Origin: RPQJ01 sp963731105
GTDB taxonomy: Bacteria > Pseudomonadota > Gammaproteobacteria > Steroidobacterales > Steroidobacteraceae
Length of the DNA stretch: 64,000 nt
Assembly (NCBI GenBank): GCA_963731105.1
Contig: CAVSUM010000022.1
Location: 1-64,000, forward strand
Reading direction: 5' to 3'
Shown: positions 51,361-61,138 of the stretch, piece after piece
Layout: each line of letters starts with the position of its first letter
How positions within the stretch are numbered: position 1 is the first letter of the stretch
Position numbers and translations under genes: made by a program
The notes under the pieces: model-generated
Database searches by the model: none
Seen by the model: the letters and a program-made list of their open reading frames with translations, nothing else
What the model was told of the DNA's origin: nothing

Positions 51361-52234
51361 TCTCGTCCCACCAGGCGTACATGTGAACGCGCCCTGTGCG
51401 TACGTCGCACAGGGCGCGTTTCTTTTGGCCGTCCGCCGTCCATTCCTTGACGGCAACACGCGCCGGCAGTTGCACCGGCGTCAGGAACTGGGTTTCGAGG
51501 CGCGTGCCCGGCGGAATGTTCGGCAGCGGCGCCTGCGCCAGGCTGCACGCCAGCGACCACATGCCGTGGCTGATCGCGCCGCGCAGGCCGAAGAAGCGCG
51601 CGGCACGCTCGCTCAGGTGGATCGGGTTGAAGTCACTGGACACCCTTGCATAGGCCCACGCGGTGTCGCGGGTCACGTCGAACTCTGCCAGCACCGCGGC
51701 ATCCTTGGGGGCCCTGGGCGGCCGCGGCGGCCGCGCTCCGGTGCGCTCCAGCGGCTCCGGCCAGCGCGACAGGAACACGCAGGTTTCGCGCCAACGCACG
51801 TCGCCGCCAACCTTGATCTCGGTTGCCATGTCGAACGCCAACCCGGCGTCGGTACGCTGGTAGTTGCGGGCGGCAACGTGCACGTCGACTTCGAGTCCCG
51901 GCTGCAGCAGGCCCGGGCACTCGATCGAGTTCGACACGTGGATCAGGCCCATCGGCCGCAGCGGAAAGGCGCGATTGCCGAAGATCTTCAGGTGCAGCGG
52001 CATCGCCAGCACGTGCGGATACGTCAACGGCAGTCCGGTGGACGGATCGAAGCCGCACATCTGCGCATAGCGGCCGACCGCGCCGGCATCGATGCGCACG
52101 CGGCGCAGGACGGCGCTGATCTCCGGCGGGTCCGTGACTTCGGTGACGGGCGGGCGGCCCGTCCACATCACGAACGGATACGTCGCCCAGATCGACGGGA
52201 AGCGCTTCAGTTCGAGCTGCAGCTGCCCGCCCAC
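51344..52234 (-). CDS. MaoC-like acyl dehydratase family protein
   Basis: 296 aa from GTG 52234, six bases downstream of the ccmI stop. Double hotdog layout: SGFDPSTGLPLTYPHVLAMPLHLKIF in the first half, and RVSSDFNPIHLSERAARFFGLRGAISHGMWSLA in the second, which matches the MaoC hydratase motif (DxNPIH...HG). Enoyl-CoA hydratase or related. Its 3' end (51386-51420) encodes a strong hairpin that also serves as the terminator of the convergent BON gene. Confidence 0.82.
   Translation of the reverse strand: MGGQLQLELKRFPSIWATYPFVMWTGRPPVTEVTDPPEISAVLRRVRIDAGAVGRYAQMCGFDPSTGLPLTYPHVLAMPLHLKIFGNRAFPLRPMGLIHVSNSIECPGLLQPGLEVDVHVAARNYQRTDAGLAFDMATEIKVGGDVRWRETCVFLSRWPEPLERTGARPPRPPRAPKDAAVLAEFDVTRDTAWAYARVSSDFNPIHLSERAARFFGLRGAISHGMWSLACSLAQAPLPNIPPGTRLETQFLTPVQLPARVAVKEWTADGQKKRALCDVRTGRVHMYAWWDEISRPA
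51386..51426 (+). terminator. Strong intrinsic terminator inside the MaoC-like coding sequence
   Basis: 14-bp perfect inverted repeat AACGCGCCCTGTGC / GCACAGGGCGCGTT with a seven-base loop, followed by TCTTTT on the plus strand. It serves the BON gene (stop 51360). On the minus strand the same bases code for a stretch of the MaoC-like protein before its stop at 51344; the T tract is only on the plus side. Confidence 0.85.
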
Positions 52235-52238
52235 GAAC

Positions 52239-53358
52239 CTAGGGCGAAACCTTGCTGATGACGACGCCGAGGTCCGGCGCTGCGCCCTTGGCGTGCCGCG
52301 CCTCGCCGACGAGATCGCCACTGGCGGTGACCGCCGTGCCCCCGAACGCGACGCGCGCCACGACCTGCACCTCGTTCACCGAGGACAGGTTGCGACCCTC
52401 CACCATCGAGTTGGCATCGCTCAGCACGACGGTGGTCGGCAACTCGTCGCTGCTGATGCGCACCGCGGCGAGCGGCGGACCCGGAATTCCGACTTCGCGC
52501 GCGCTGACGAACACGGGCGTGCCGGGCTTGAGCCTGGCCGCCACGGCCGGGTCCACGGACACGGCGACGCGGATCGTGCGGCCCGTCGCCCCGGCGTCCC
52601 GCGGCAGCGGCACCCATGCCAGCCATGCCGCCACCCATGCCCGGCGACGGAGCCGCGGGAGCGCCGGCCGCCGCCGGCGCGGCCACGCCCAGCTCGGCGA
52701 GCTGCTGCACGAGGATCTCGCGGATCTCCGGTGGCGGATCCTGTTCGAGCAGCTTGCTCCAGTTCTTCTTCGCGGTCTCCGGGTCGTTGCCGCGCACGGC
52801 CAGCACGCCCGAATACCAGAGCGCCTTCTGGCTGTTGGCGTCGGCGGCCAGCGCGGCATCGATGATGCCCTGCGCCCGCTCTTTCGCCTCTGGACGATCG
52901 GTCAGCACCAGCGCCTCGGCGAGGTCGAGTTCCAGGCTGTCGTCGGGGCTGCCCGTGAGCTGGATGGACTTTTCGTAGGCCCTGACCGCATCCTCGGCCC
53001 GCCCCGACACGAGGTAGGTGCGACCGAGCATGCGCCAACCCTCGGCGTCGCCCGGGCTCTTGGCAAGGCGCTCCTCGAGCTGCGCCATCACCTCTGCCAT
53101 CGAGCCGCCGTCCTGCGCGTGCCCAGCGCCTTGCCCGGCGACCGCACCCGGGTTGTCCCAGGGGAAATTCGAGGTGGCACCGTAGAACGCGGAGGCGGCC
53201 AGTGGCAGCACGACCATCAGCGCGACCGCGGCCGGCACGGCGCGGGGCGCGACCTTGGCGTCCTTGCCCTCCGCAGGCACGTTGCGCAGCAGCGGCACGA
53301 GCATTATCGCCAGCGCCGCCACGATCATGACGGCACACAGGAGCAGGAAAGTAGTCAC
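52239..53358 (-). CDS. ccmI: Cytochrome c biogenesis protein CcmI, one frameshift
   Basis: Start ATG 53358, overlapping the ccmH stop. N-terminal part has a membrane region (TFLLLCAVMIVAALAIMLVP, VALMVVLPLAASAFY) and TPR repeats (SPGDAEGWRMLGRTYLVSGRAEDAVRAY). The frame breaks after GGGMAGMG (about 52606-52615); removing one base continues LPRDAGATGRTIRVAVSVD...VFVSARE and ends at 52239. CcmI presents apocytochrome c to the CcmFH ligase complex. Confidence 0.85.
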
Positions 53359-53798
53359 GATTGCCCAGCCTCCGGGCTTTCAGGTTCGAGGTCGGGTTCC
53401 TGCGTGCGCTTGCGCACGACGCGCACCACGGCGAAGGCGCCGCCCAGCAGCAGCAGCGCGGGTGCGGACCACAGCAGGAAGTTCTGCGCCGTCATGCGCG
53501 GCCGATACAGGACGAAGTCGCCGTAGCGCTCGATCATGAAGTCGCGGATCTCGTCGTCGGACTTGCCGGCCGCGATCATCTCGCGCACCTCGCGCCGCAG
53601 GTCCTGGGCGAGGGTGGCGTTGGAGTCGGCGATGGTCTGGTTCTGGCACACCAGGCAGCGCAGCTCGCGGTTGATGGCCTCGTAGCGGTGCTGCAGCACC
53701 GGATCGGCGAACGCCGCCTCGGTGTCGATGGCCAATGCCCGGCCACAGACCGCCAGCAGGCAGGCCAGCAGGCAGGCACGCAGGAAACTGTTGGTCAC
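53355..53798 (-). CDS. ccmH: Cytochrome c-type biogenesis protein CcmH
   Basis: 147 aa from GTG 53798, overlapping the ccmG stop (GTGA). Signal-like N-terminus (LRACLLACLLAVCGRALA), then RELRCLVCQNQTIADSNATLAQDLR with the LRCxxC redox motif, and a C-terminal anchor (LLWSAPALLLLGGAFAVV). Thiol partner in apocytochrome reduction and heme ligation. Four-base overlaps with both neighbours. Confidence 0.93.
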   Translation of the reverse strand: MTNSFLRACLLACLLAVCGRALAIDTEAAFADPVLQHRYEAINRELRCLVCQNQTIADSNATLAQDLRREVREMIAAGKSDDEIRDFMIERYGDFVLYRPRMTAQNFLLWSAPALLLLGGAFAVVRVVRKRTQEPDLEPESPEAGQS

Positions 53799-54343
53799 GT
53801 CGTCGACCCCGTTGCGGCGCGCGCCTGCTCGATGCGCGGCAGGAACTCCGTGTTCCAGACCTCCATCGTCATCGGCGCAATGTGCTTGTAGAGGACCACT
53901 CCGTCGGGCCCGATCAGGAACGTTTCCGGCGCGCCGTACACGCCCCAGTCGATCGCGGTGCGGCCCTCGCGGTCCTCGGCGACGACCGCATAGGGGTTGC
54001 CGAGCTGCCGCAGCCAGTTCTGCGCGGCGGCGTTGTCGTCCTTCCAGTTGAGGCCGACGAGCGGCACCGTCTTTTGCCGCGCGATGGCGAGCAGCGTGTC
54101 GTGCTCCTGCCGGCAGCCGCCGCACCAGGTGCCCCACACGTTGAGCACCCAGGGCTGGCCGAGCAGCTCCGTCGTCGACACCGGGTAGCTCGCGTCCTGC
54201 AGGCTCGGCAGCGTGAACGCGGGCGCCGGCTTGCCGATCAGCGGTGACGGCACGTAGCGCGGGTCGCGGTACAGGCCGACGAACAGGAACGCGCCGAGCG
54301 CCACGAACAGCAGCAGCGGCACGATGAATTTGAGCTTCAGCAT
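53795..54343 (-). CDS. ccmG: Thiol:disulfide interchange protein CcmG (DsbE)
   Basis: 182 aa. N-terminal membrane anchor (KFIVPLLLFVALGAFLFVGL). Thioredoxin domain: WVLNVWGTWCGGCRQEH with the active-site CxxC (WCGGC), GLNWKDDNAAAQNWL and YGAPETFLIGPDGVVL with the cis-Pro. Reduces apocytochrome c cysteines in the periplasm. The CGGC dipeptide is slightly unusual for this family, where Cys-Pro-x-Cys is common. Confidence 0.92.
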   Translation of the reverse strand: MLKLKFIVPLLLFVALGAFLFVGLYRDPRYVPSPLIGKPAPAFTLPSLQDASYPVSTTELLGQPWVLNVWGTWCGGCRQEHDTLLAIARQKTVPLVGLNWKDDNAAAQNWLRQLGNPYAVVAEDREGRTAIDWGVYGAPETFLIGPDGVVLYKHIAPMTMEVWNTEFLPRIEQARAATGSTT

Positions 54344-54358
54344 GGCAGGTCGACTCCC

Positions 54359-56319
54359 TCAGCTCGCGGTGGCCGCACCACCCGCCTCGATCGCTTCGTC
54401 GGCGGTCGAGCGCCGCCGGCGATAGCGTCGGTCAGTGACCGCCACCAGGCCACCGATCGCCATGATCAGCGCACCGAGCCAGATGTAGCGCACCATCGGC
54501 TTGTACTGCAGCCGCATGCTCCACGCGCCCGCGCCGAGGTCGTCGCCCATGGCGACGAACAGGTCGCGGTTCCACTTCACGTGGATGCCCGACTCGGTCA
54601 TCGGCATGGTCTGCACGCGGTAGGTGCGCTTCTGCGGATGCAGCGTCGTGACAGGCTTGCCGTCGCGCGTGACCACGATCTCGGACTCGATCGCATCGTA
54701 GTTCGGGCCTGACACCGGCCGGGTACTGCGGAAATCGAAGGTGTAGCCCTGCAGTTCGGCGGTCTGGCCGGGCTTGAGCGCGATGTCCTTCTCGACACGG
54801 TAGGTCTGCGTGACCGTGACGCCGATCGCGAACACGCCCACGCCGATGTGCGCGATGGTCATGCCGACCACGCCGCGCGACAGCGACTGCTTGCGGCGCA
54901 GGCGCTGCCACGGCTCCGTACAGCGACGAGAGGATGACCCAGATGCCGGCGGTCAGGCCGATCACGGTCATGATGTGGAATGCGCCGTAGGCGAGCGGCG
55001 GGATCAGCAGGCCGAGCCCCAGCGCCACGACGAACAGGATCACCAGCGGCCGCTTGACGTCCTCGAGCTTGCCCTTCTTCCACAACGAGTGCATGCCCAC
55101 CGCCATCAGGAACAGCAGCGGGATGGTCGGGATCAGGAACACGAGGTCGAAGTACGGCGGTCCCACCGAGATCTTGCCCATGTTCAGCGCATCGAGGAAC
55201 AGCGGGTACAGCGTGCCGATCAGGATCAGCGCGGCGGTCACCAGCAGCAGCGCGTTGTTGGCCGAGCAGGAACGACTCGCGCGAGGTCGCGTCGAAGCCG
55301 CCGCGGGTGCGCAACGCGGGACCGCGCCAGGCGAACAGCGCCAGCGAGCCGCCGACGCAGAGACCGAGGAACGACAGGATGAACAGGCCGCGGCCCGGAT
55401 CGCTCGCGAACGCGTGCACCGACACCAGCACGCCGGAGCGCACCAGGAACGTGCCGAGCAGGCTCAGCGAGAAGGTGATGATCGCGAGCAGCAGCGTCCA
55501 GCTCTTGAACAGGCCGCGCTTCTCGGTGACCGCCAGCGAGTGGATCAGCGCCGTGCCGACCAGCCACGGCATGAACGAGGCGTTCTCGACCGGATCCCAG
55601 AACCACCAGCCGCCCCAGCCGAGCTCGTAGTACGCCCACCAGCTGCCGAGCGCGATGCCGACGGTGAGGAACATCCACGCGAGCGTGGTCCACGGCCGCG
55701 CCCAGCGCGCCCACTTCTCGTCGAGCTTGCCCTCGAGCAGCGCCGCGACGGCGAACGCGAACGCCACCGAGAAGCCAACGTAGCCGATGTAGAGCATCGG
55801 CGGGTGGACGGCCAGGGCCGGGTCCTGCAGCAGCGGGTTGAGGTCGCGGCCGTCGATCGCGGCCGGCACCATGCGCTCGAACGGACTCGAGGTGAGCAGG
55901 ATGAACAGCTGGAAGCCGACGCTGACGATGCCGAGCACGCCGAGCACGCGGGCGGCGTAGGTCTCCGGCAGGTCGCGGCTCCACACGGCCACGGCGACCG
56001 ACCAGGTGGACAGCGCCAGCGCCCACAGCAGCAGCGATCCTTCGTGCGCGCCCCACACGGCGGTGAAGCGGTAGAAGGTCGGCAGCGCGGAGTTCGAATT
56101 GTTGGCGACGTAGGCGACCGAGAAGTCGTTCTTGTAGAACGCCCACGCGAGCACCAGGAACGACAGCAGCACGAACACCCATTGCCCGGTGACGGCCGGC
56201 CGCGCCGCGGCCATCCAGCGCCGGTTGCCGAAGTGCGCGCCGGCCAGGCCGAAGAAGGCCTGCGCGGCGGCGAGCAGCACGCCGACGATCAGCGCGAAGA
56301 GCCCGAGTTCAATGACCAT
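54359..56319 (-). CDS. ccmF: Heme lyase CcmF, two frameshifts
   Basis: ATG 56319 with GGGGAGG upstream. N-terminal part: about ten membrane helices with the tryptophan-rich heme-handling WGGWWFWDPVENASFMPWL. Extra bases at 55260-55263 (SFLL-ANNALLLVTAALIL) and 54914-54918 (SSLY-EPWQRLRRKQSLSRG) split the gene into three frames; removing both gives one product of ~653 aa ending DRRYRRRRSTADE. CcmF joins heme to apocytochrome c at the periplasmic face. Confidence 0.9.
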
Positions 56320-56346
56320 GCGATCCTCCCCTGCCCCGTGCGGCGC

Positions 56347-56805
56347 TCAAGTGCCGCCGCCGGAATTCATGGCCTGCGCCGCCTCGGTATGCGGCTTGAG
56401 GCTGTCCTTCACCTCGGGCGGCATGTAGTTCTCGTCGTGCTTGGCGAGCACTTCCTCGGCCACGAACCTGCCGTCGCCGCCCATCCTGCCGCGCGCGATG
56501 ACGCCCTGCCCTTCGCGGAACAGGTCGGGCAGCACGCCCGTGTAGCTCACGCCGAGCGTGTGCGCGAAGTCCGTGAGCGTGAACTGCACCTCGAGGCTGC
56601 CCGGCTCGCGCTGCACGCTGCCGTTCTGCACCAGCCCGCCGACGCGGATGCTGCGCGCGGCCGGTGCCTCGCCCGCCTCGACCTGCGTCGGGCTGTAGTA
56701 GTACAGCAGGTTCTGGTTGAAGGCCTTGAGTGCGAACGCGGTGGCGATGCCGACGCCGACCAGGATGGCGGCCACGGTGGCCATGCGCTTTTGACGAGGG
56801 GTCAT
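56347..56805 (-). CDS. ccmE: Cytochrome c maturation protein CcmE
   Basis: 152 aa with N-terminal anchor (MATVAAILVGVGIATAFAL). The OB-fold domain ends in AKHDENYMPPEV, whose His covalently binds heme before transfer to CcmF; the following Tyr is conserved. Ribosome binding site GGAGGAG. Heme chaperone on the periplasmic side. Confidence 0.94.
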   Translation of the reverse strand: MTPRQKRMATVAAILVGVGIATAFALKAFNQNLLYYYSPTQVEAGEAPAARSIRVGGLVQNGSVQREPGSLEVQFTLTDFAHTLGVSYTGVLPDLFREGQGVIARGRMGGDGRFVAEEVLAKHDENYMPPEVKDSLKPHTEAAQAMNSGGGT

Positions 56806-56827
56806 CGGGGTTCTCCTCCAGTTCTAC

Positions 56828-56986
56828 TCATTCCGCGGTCGAGCGGCGCCGTGCGTTCAACTGCTCCTGCGCCTCGTGGCGACGGGCCGCCCGCCAGTTG
56901 AGCAGCAGCACCACCAGGGTCAGGCCGTAGGCGGACCATACGTAGGCCGCATAGCCGCCCATCTTCAGGAATTCCTGCAGGTCCAT
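56828..56986 (-). CDS. ccmD: Heme exporter protein CcmD
   Basis: 52 aa from ATG 56986. MDLQEFLKMGGYAAYVWSAYGL is a single membrane helix with the conserved GGYA(x)YVW motif, then a basic cytosolic tail. It starts two bases after the ccmC stop. Helps release holo-CcmE from the CcmABC complex. Confidence 0.92.
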   Translation of the reverse strand: MDLQEFLKMGGYAAYVWSAYGLTLVVLLLNWRAARRHEAQEQLNARRRSTAE

Positions 56987-56988
56987 GG

Positions 56989-57717
56989 TCAGGCAGCCTC
57001 CTGCAGCCACTTGGCGTTGCGCTCGCGGCGCAGGATCTCGCCGCGCAGCCGCCGCGAGATCGCCCAGCCGAAGTACAGCTGGAAGGCGATGATCATCAGG
57101 AACAGCGGGTACAGCATCTCGATCGCGATCGACGGCTTGTCGAGCTTGGTGACGCTCGCCGGCTGGTGCAGCGTGGTCCACCACTCCACCGAGTAGTGGA
57201 TGATCGGCACGTTGATCACGCCGACCAGGGCGAGCACTGCGCTCGCGCGGTCGGCGCGCTGAGGATCGTCGAACGACGAGCGCAGCGCCATGTAGCCGAG
57301 GTACAGGAACAGCAGGATCAGCTCGGAAGTGAGACGGGCATCCCACACCCACCAGGTGCCCCACATCGGCTTGCCCCAGATCGAGCCGGTGGCGAGCGCG
57401 AGGAAGGTGAACGACGCGCCGATCGGCGCGCACGCGGCGGCCGCGGCATGCGCGAGCTTGATGCGCCAGATCATGCCGATGCCCGCCGCCACGGCCATCG
57501 TTACGTAGATGAACATGGACATCCACGCGGTCGGCGCATGGACGTAGAGGATGCGGAACGCGTCGCCCTGCTGGTAGTCGCGCGGCGCGAGCACCAGGCC
57601 CCAGTACGACGCGATCGCGATCAGCGCCAGCGACGACCAGCCGAACCACGGCGCGAGCTTGCCGAGCAGCCGGTAGGCGTGGGGCGGCGAGCCGAACTTA
57701 TGTATCCAGAGCCACAT
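56989..57717 (-). CDS. ccmC: Heme ABC transporter permease CcmC
   Basis: 242 aa from ATG 57717 with AAGGA upstream. Six helices and the tryptophan-rich WGTWWVWDARLTSELILLFLYLGYM, plus the external His in VHAPTAWM and IHYSVEWW. Loads heme onto CcmE. Gene order A-B-C-D-E-F-G-H-I is canonical. Confidence 0.94.
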   Translation of the reverse strand: MWLWIHKFGSPPHAYRLLGKLAPWFGWSSLALIAIASYWGLVLAPRDYQQGDAFRILYVHAPTAWMSMFIYVTMAVAAGIGMIWRIKLAHAAAAACAPIGASFTFLALATGSIWGKPMWGTWWVWDARLTSELILLFLYLGYMALRSSFDDPQRADRASAVLALVGVINVPIIHYSVEWWTTLHQPASVTKLDKPSIAIEMLYPLFLMIIAFQLYFGWAISRRLRGEILRRERNAKWLQEAA

Positions 57718-57755
57718 GGGGGTCCTTAGCGTGAGTCTCGTCAGTCTTATTCGGA

Positions 57756-58442
57756 TCAATTCTCGACGCTGATTCGGATCGCGGCCGACATCGCCACCGG
57801 CCCGAGGCTCAGCGTCAGGAAGAACAGGGCGGCGAGCAGCTGCAGCGGGCCGGCCGGCGAGTCGCCGTCCATCACCATGCCCACGGACCGCGAGCCGAAG
57901 ATCAGCAGCGGCATCGCCAGCGGCAGCACCAGCAGCGACAGCAGCACGCTGCCGCGGCGCACGCCCACCGTGAGCGCGGCGCCGATGCCGCCGAGCACGC
58001 TCAGCGTGGCGGTACCGAGCAGCAGGGACAGCATCAGGGTGCCCCAGGCGGCGAAGGGCAGCCCGAGGGCGGTACCGACCACCGGGGAAATGACCACCAG
58101 CGGCAGGCCGGTCAGCACCCAGTGCGACGCGACCTTGGCCAGCAGCAGCCAGCCGAGCGGTTGTCCCGAGAGTACCCACTGTTCCATGGTCCCGTCTTCG
58201 ACATCCGATCGGAACAATGATTCCAATGCCAGCAGCGACGCGAGCAGCGCGGCCACCCAGACAACTCCTCCTGATATTTCACGGAGTTGCGAGAGATCTG
58301 GCGTGGTGGCGAGCGGGAACAGCGTTGTGACAACTACGTAGAAGATGAGCGGCTGCGCGACTTCGTCCCAGCGGCGCCAGGCGAGCATGAGGTCGCGTCG
58401 GAAGACCAGGCCGGCGGCGGTGAGCGTGGGCGCGCGCGTCAC
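57756..58442 (-). CDS. ccmB: Heme exporter protein CcmB
   Basis: 228 aa from GTG 58442, overlapping the corrected ccmA stop (GTGA). Begins TLTAAGLVFRRDLMLAWRRWDEVAQPLIFYVVV; six membrane helices follow. ABC permease subunit of the CcmABCD complex. Without correction of the extra base in ccmA at 58470-58472 it reads as a ccmA-ccmB fusion. Confidence 0.92.
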   Translation of the reverse strand: MTRAPTLTAAGLVFRRDLMLAWRRWDEVAQPLIFYVVVTTLFPLATTPDLSQLREISGGVVWVAALLASLLALESLFRSDVEDGTMEQWVLSGQPLGWLLLAKVASHWVLTGLPLVVISPVVGTALGLPFAAWGTLMLSLLLGTATLSVLGGIGAALTVGVRRGSVLLSLLVLPLAMPLLIFGSRSVGMVMDGDSPAGPLQLLAALFFLTLSLGPVAMSAAIRISVEN

Positions 58443-59070
58443 GGGACCAGCTCCAGCCGCCGCAGGAACGGGTGCGTCGTCGAGCAGGCGCTGGTGGGCC
58501 GCGGCCAGGGCCAATCCGCCGCGGGCAATGTGCTCGCGCACCAGGTCCTCGACCAGGCCGACGCCGGCCGTATCCAGGTTGGTGACCGGTTCGTCCAGTA
58601 CCCAGAGCGTGGCGCCCGCCAGCAGCAACCGGGCCAGCGCCAGCCGGCGCTTCTGCCCGGCCGACAGGGAGCGCGCCGGCAGGTCGCCCCGCGACAGGAT
58701 GCCGACGCGGTCCAGTGCCGCATCCACGTCCGCCGCCGTCAGCGACTGGCGCAGGCCGGCCAGGAAGTGCAGGTTCTCGCGGGACGTCAGGTCGGCCTTG
58801 AGGGAATTGAGGTGGCCGAGGTAGGCCATCTCGAGGTGGAAATCGTCGTTCGTGCTGCGCACGACCTTGCCGCGCCACTCGACCGTGCCGTTCTCGGCCG
58901 GCAGCAGGCCGCAGACGATCCTGAGCAGCGTGGTCTTGCCGACGCCGTTCGGCCCCGTGATCTTGAGGAACTCGCCGGCACGCACGCCGAACGACACGTC
59001 CCGGAGGATGTGCCGATCGCCGCGCCAGCAGTTGATCTGCTCGACCTTCGAGCAGGGCCCGGTCGGGCAA
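58439..59070 (-). CDS. ccmA: Heme exporter ATPase CcmA, two frameshifts
   Basis: Start TTG 59070 (MPDRALLEVEQINCWRGDRHIL after removal of one T at 59047-59048 on the plus strand). Walker A GPNGVGKTTL, signature LSAGQKRRLALARLLL, Walker B LWVLDEPVTNLD and the H-loop AAAHQ. A second surplus base at 58470-58472 shifts the end; correction gives LLDDAPFLRRLELVP and a TGA overlapping the ccmB start. About 209 aa. ATPase that drives heme release to CcmE. Confidence 0.9.
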
Positions 59071-59117
59071 CGTCGTTCCTCCGCGCTAAGTGGGCGCGAA
59101 GTCTAGCAAAACGACAA

Positions 59118-61131
59118 TCATTCCGTGTCTGCGTGTTGCCGCAGCGAATCGCCTTCCCGGGGCTCGAGCACCACCAGTTCCACCCCCTCCTCTACGCGAT
59201 CCCCGGGCTTGACGGCGACCGTGGCAATCGTTCCATCCCAGGGCGCGCTCAGCGAATGCTCCATTTTCATGGCCTCGAGCACGACCAGTACCGCGCCGGC
59301 CACGACCGCGTCGCCGGGACGCGCCCGGACGTCGAGCACCAGCCCGGGCATCGGCGACCGCAGGTGTCCCTCGTGTTCGGCGGACGCATGGTGCTCGGCA
59401 CCGGTGTCCTCGCCGAACTCGAAGCGCACGCAATGGCGACGCAGCACGAAGCCGTCCTCGTGCCCCTGCACCCGTGCCTCGAAGGGCTCGCCGTCGATGC
59501 GCCCGGCCACCCGCTCGCTCTCGACCCGGCAGCCCTCGAGCAGGTGGACGCGGCCATCGAACTCCACCTGCAGGTCGGGACCCGCCGGCCGCAGTTGCAG
59601 CCAGCGGCGTTCATCGCCGAGTGCCAGCGCGACCCGCAACGAGGGTGCCGCATTGACGCGGAATCCGCTGCGGTGGACCCAGGGCGTCACCGCCGACGAG
59701 CGTTGCGCCGCCGTGCTGAGCGCCGCCTGGGCACCGACCGCGGCAGCGATCAGCCACGCCTCGGTGCGCTCCGCGGCCGTCGCGCCACACGGCGGGCATG
59801 CCGCTTTCCAGCAGGCGTGTACTCACGTCGCCCGCCCGGACGGCCTCAGCCCCAAGGATCTCCCACAGGAAGCGCGTGTTGGTGCGCAAGCCATCCACGT
59901 CCGTGTGCTCGAGCGCCGCGCGCAGGCGGTCGATCGCCTCGAGCCGGTCCGCGCCCCAGGCAATGACCTTGGCGACCATCGGATCGTAGTGAATCGAGAC
60001 CTCGTCGCCCTCGCGCACGCCGGTGTCGACGCGCACGTGCTCGACGGTGGTCGGAAAACGCAGCCGACTGATGCGACCGGTGGACGGCAGGAACCCCCGC
60101 TCCGGGTCCTCGGCGTAGAGCCGAGCCTCGACCGCATGCCCACGCTGGGTGATTTGCGCCTGCCTGAGCGGCAGCGGCTCGCCATCGGCCACGCGCAGCT
60201 GCCACTCGACGAGGTCGAGGCCCGTGATCATCTCGGTGACCGGATGCTCGACCTGCAGGCGCGTATTCATCTCGAGGAAGTAGAACTCGCGACCGTCGTA
60301 CAGGAACTCGACGGTGCCGGCGCCGACGTAGCCCACGGCGCGCGCCGCCGCGACGGCCGCCGCGCCCATCGCCTGGCGGGTCGCCGCGTCGAGGCCCGGC
60401 GCCGGCGCCTCCTCGATCACTTTCTGGTGGCGGCGCTGCAGCGAACAGTCGCGCTCGAACAGGTGCACGGCCTCGCCGTGGGTGTCGGCAAACACCTGGA
60501 TCTCGACGTGGCGGCCCTTCTCGACGAAGCGCTCGAGCAGCAGTCGCGGGTTGCCGAAGGCCTTCGCCGCCTCGCGGCGCGCGCCAGCCAGCGCCTCGGC
60601 GAGTTCGGCCTGGCTGCGCACCACGCGCATGCCCTTGCCGCCGCCGCCGGCCGTAGGCTTCACCAGCAGCGGAAACCCGAGCCGCTTTGCCTCGGCCTCG
60701 AGCACGCCGTCGGACTGGTCTTCGCCGTCATAGCCCGGCAGGACCGGCACGCCCGCGGCGGCCATCAGGAGGCGGGCCTCGCTCTTCGAGCCCATGCGGT
60801 CGATCGCACCAGGCGGCGGACCCACGAACACGATGCCGGCCTCGGCGCAGGCGCGCGCGAAGGCGGCATTCTCGGACAGGAAGCCATAGCCGGGATGGAT
60901 CGCGGCGGCGCGCGTGTGCCGGGCCGCCTCGAGGATCCTGTCCACCGACAGGTAGCTCTGGCGCGCCTCGGCAGGGCCGATCTCCACGGCCTCGTCGGCG
61001 AGCCGCGTGTGCAGCGCGCCGCGGTCAGCAACCGAGTGGACGGCGATGGTGCGCACGCCCATGCGCCGCGCGGTGCGGATGATGCGGCAGGCGATCTCGC
61101 CGCGATTCGCAATCAGCAGACTGTCGGGCAT
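59118..61131 (-). CDS. liuD: Methylcrotonyl-CoA carboxylase alpha (biotin carboxylase + carrier), one frameshift
   Basis: Start ATG 61131, seven bases after the liuB stop. Biotin carboxylase domain: LLIANRGEIACRI, ATP-grasp GGGGKGMRVV, FLEMNTRLQVEHPVTE. The frame breaks near 59786-59796; removing one base continues PCGATAAERTEAWLIAAAVGAQAAL and on to the biotinyl domain LVVLEAMKMEHSL near the C-terminus (Lys of MKM is biotinylated). Corrected length ~670 aa. Carboxylates methylcrotonyl-CoA in leucine catabolism; specificity inferred from the partner. Confidence 0.87.
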
Positions 61132-61138
61132 GGCGGCC

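Noticed and set aside
55054..56901. 615-codon plus-strand frame
   Set aside because: Antisense to ccmF and ccmE; repetitive Glu/Arg/Ala content is a by-product of the GC-rich codons on the other strand.
57756..58997. Natural CcmA-CcmB fusion protein
   Set aside because: The fusion comes from one surplus base at 58470-58472. Removing it gives normal ccmA and ccmB ends with a GTGA overlap, as between ccmG and ccmH.
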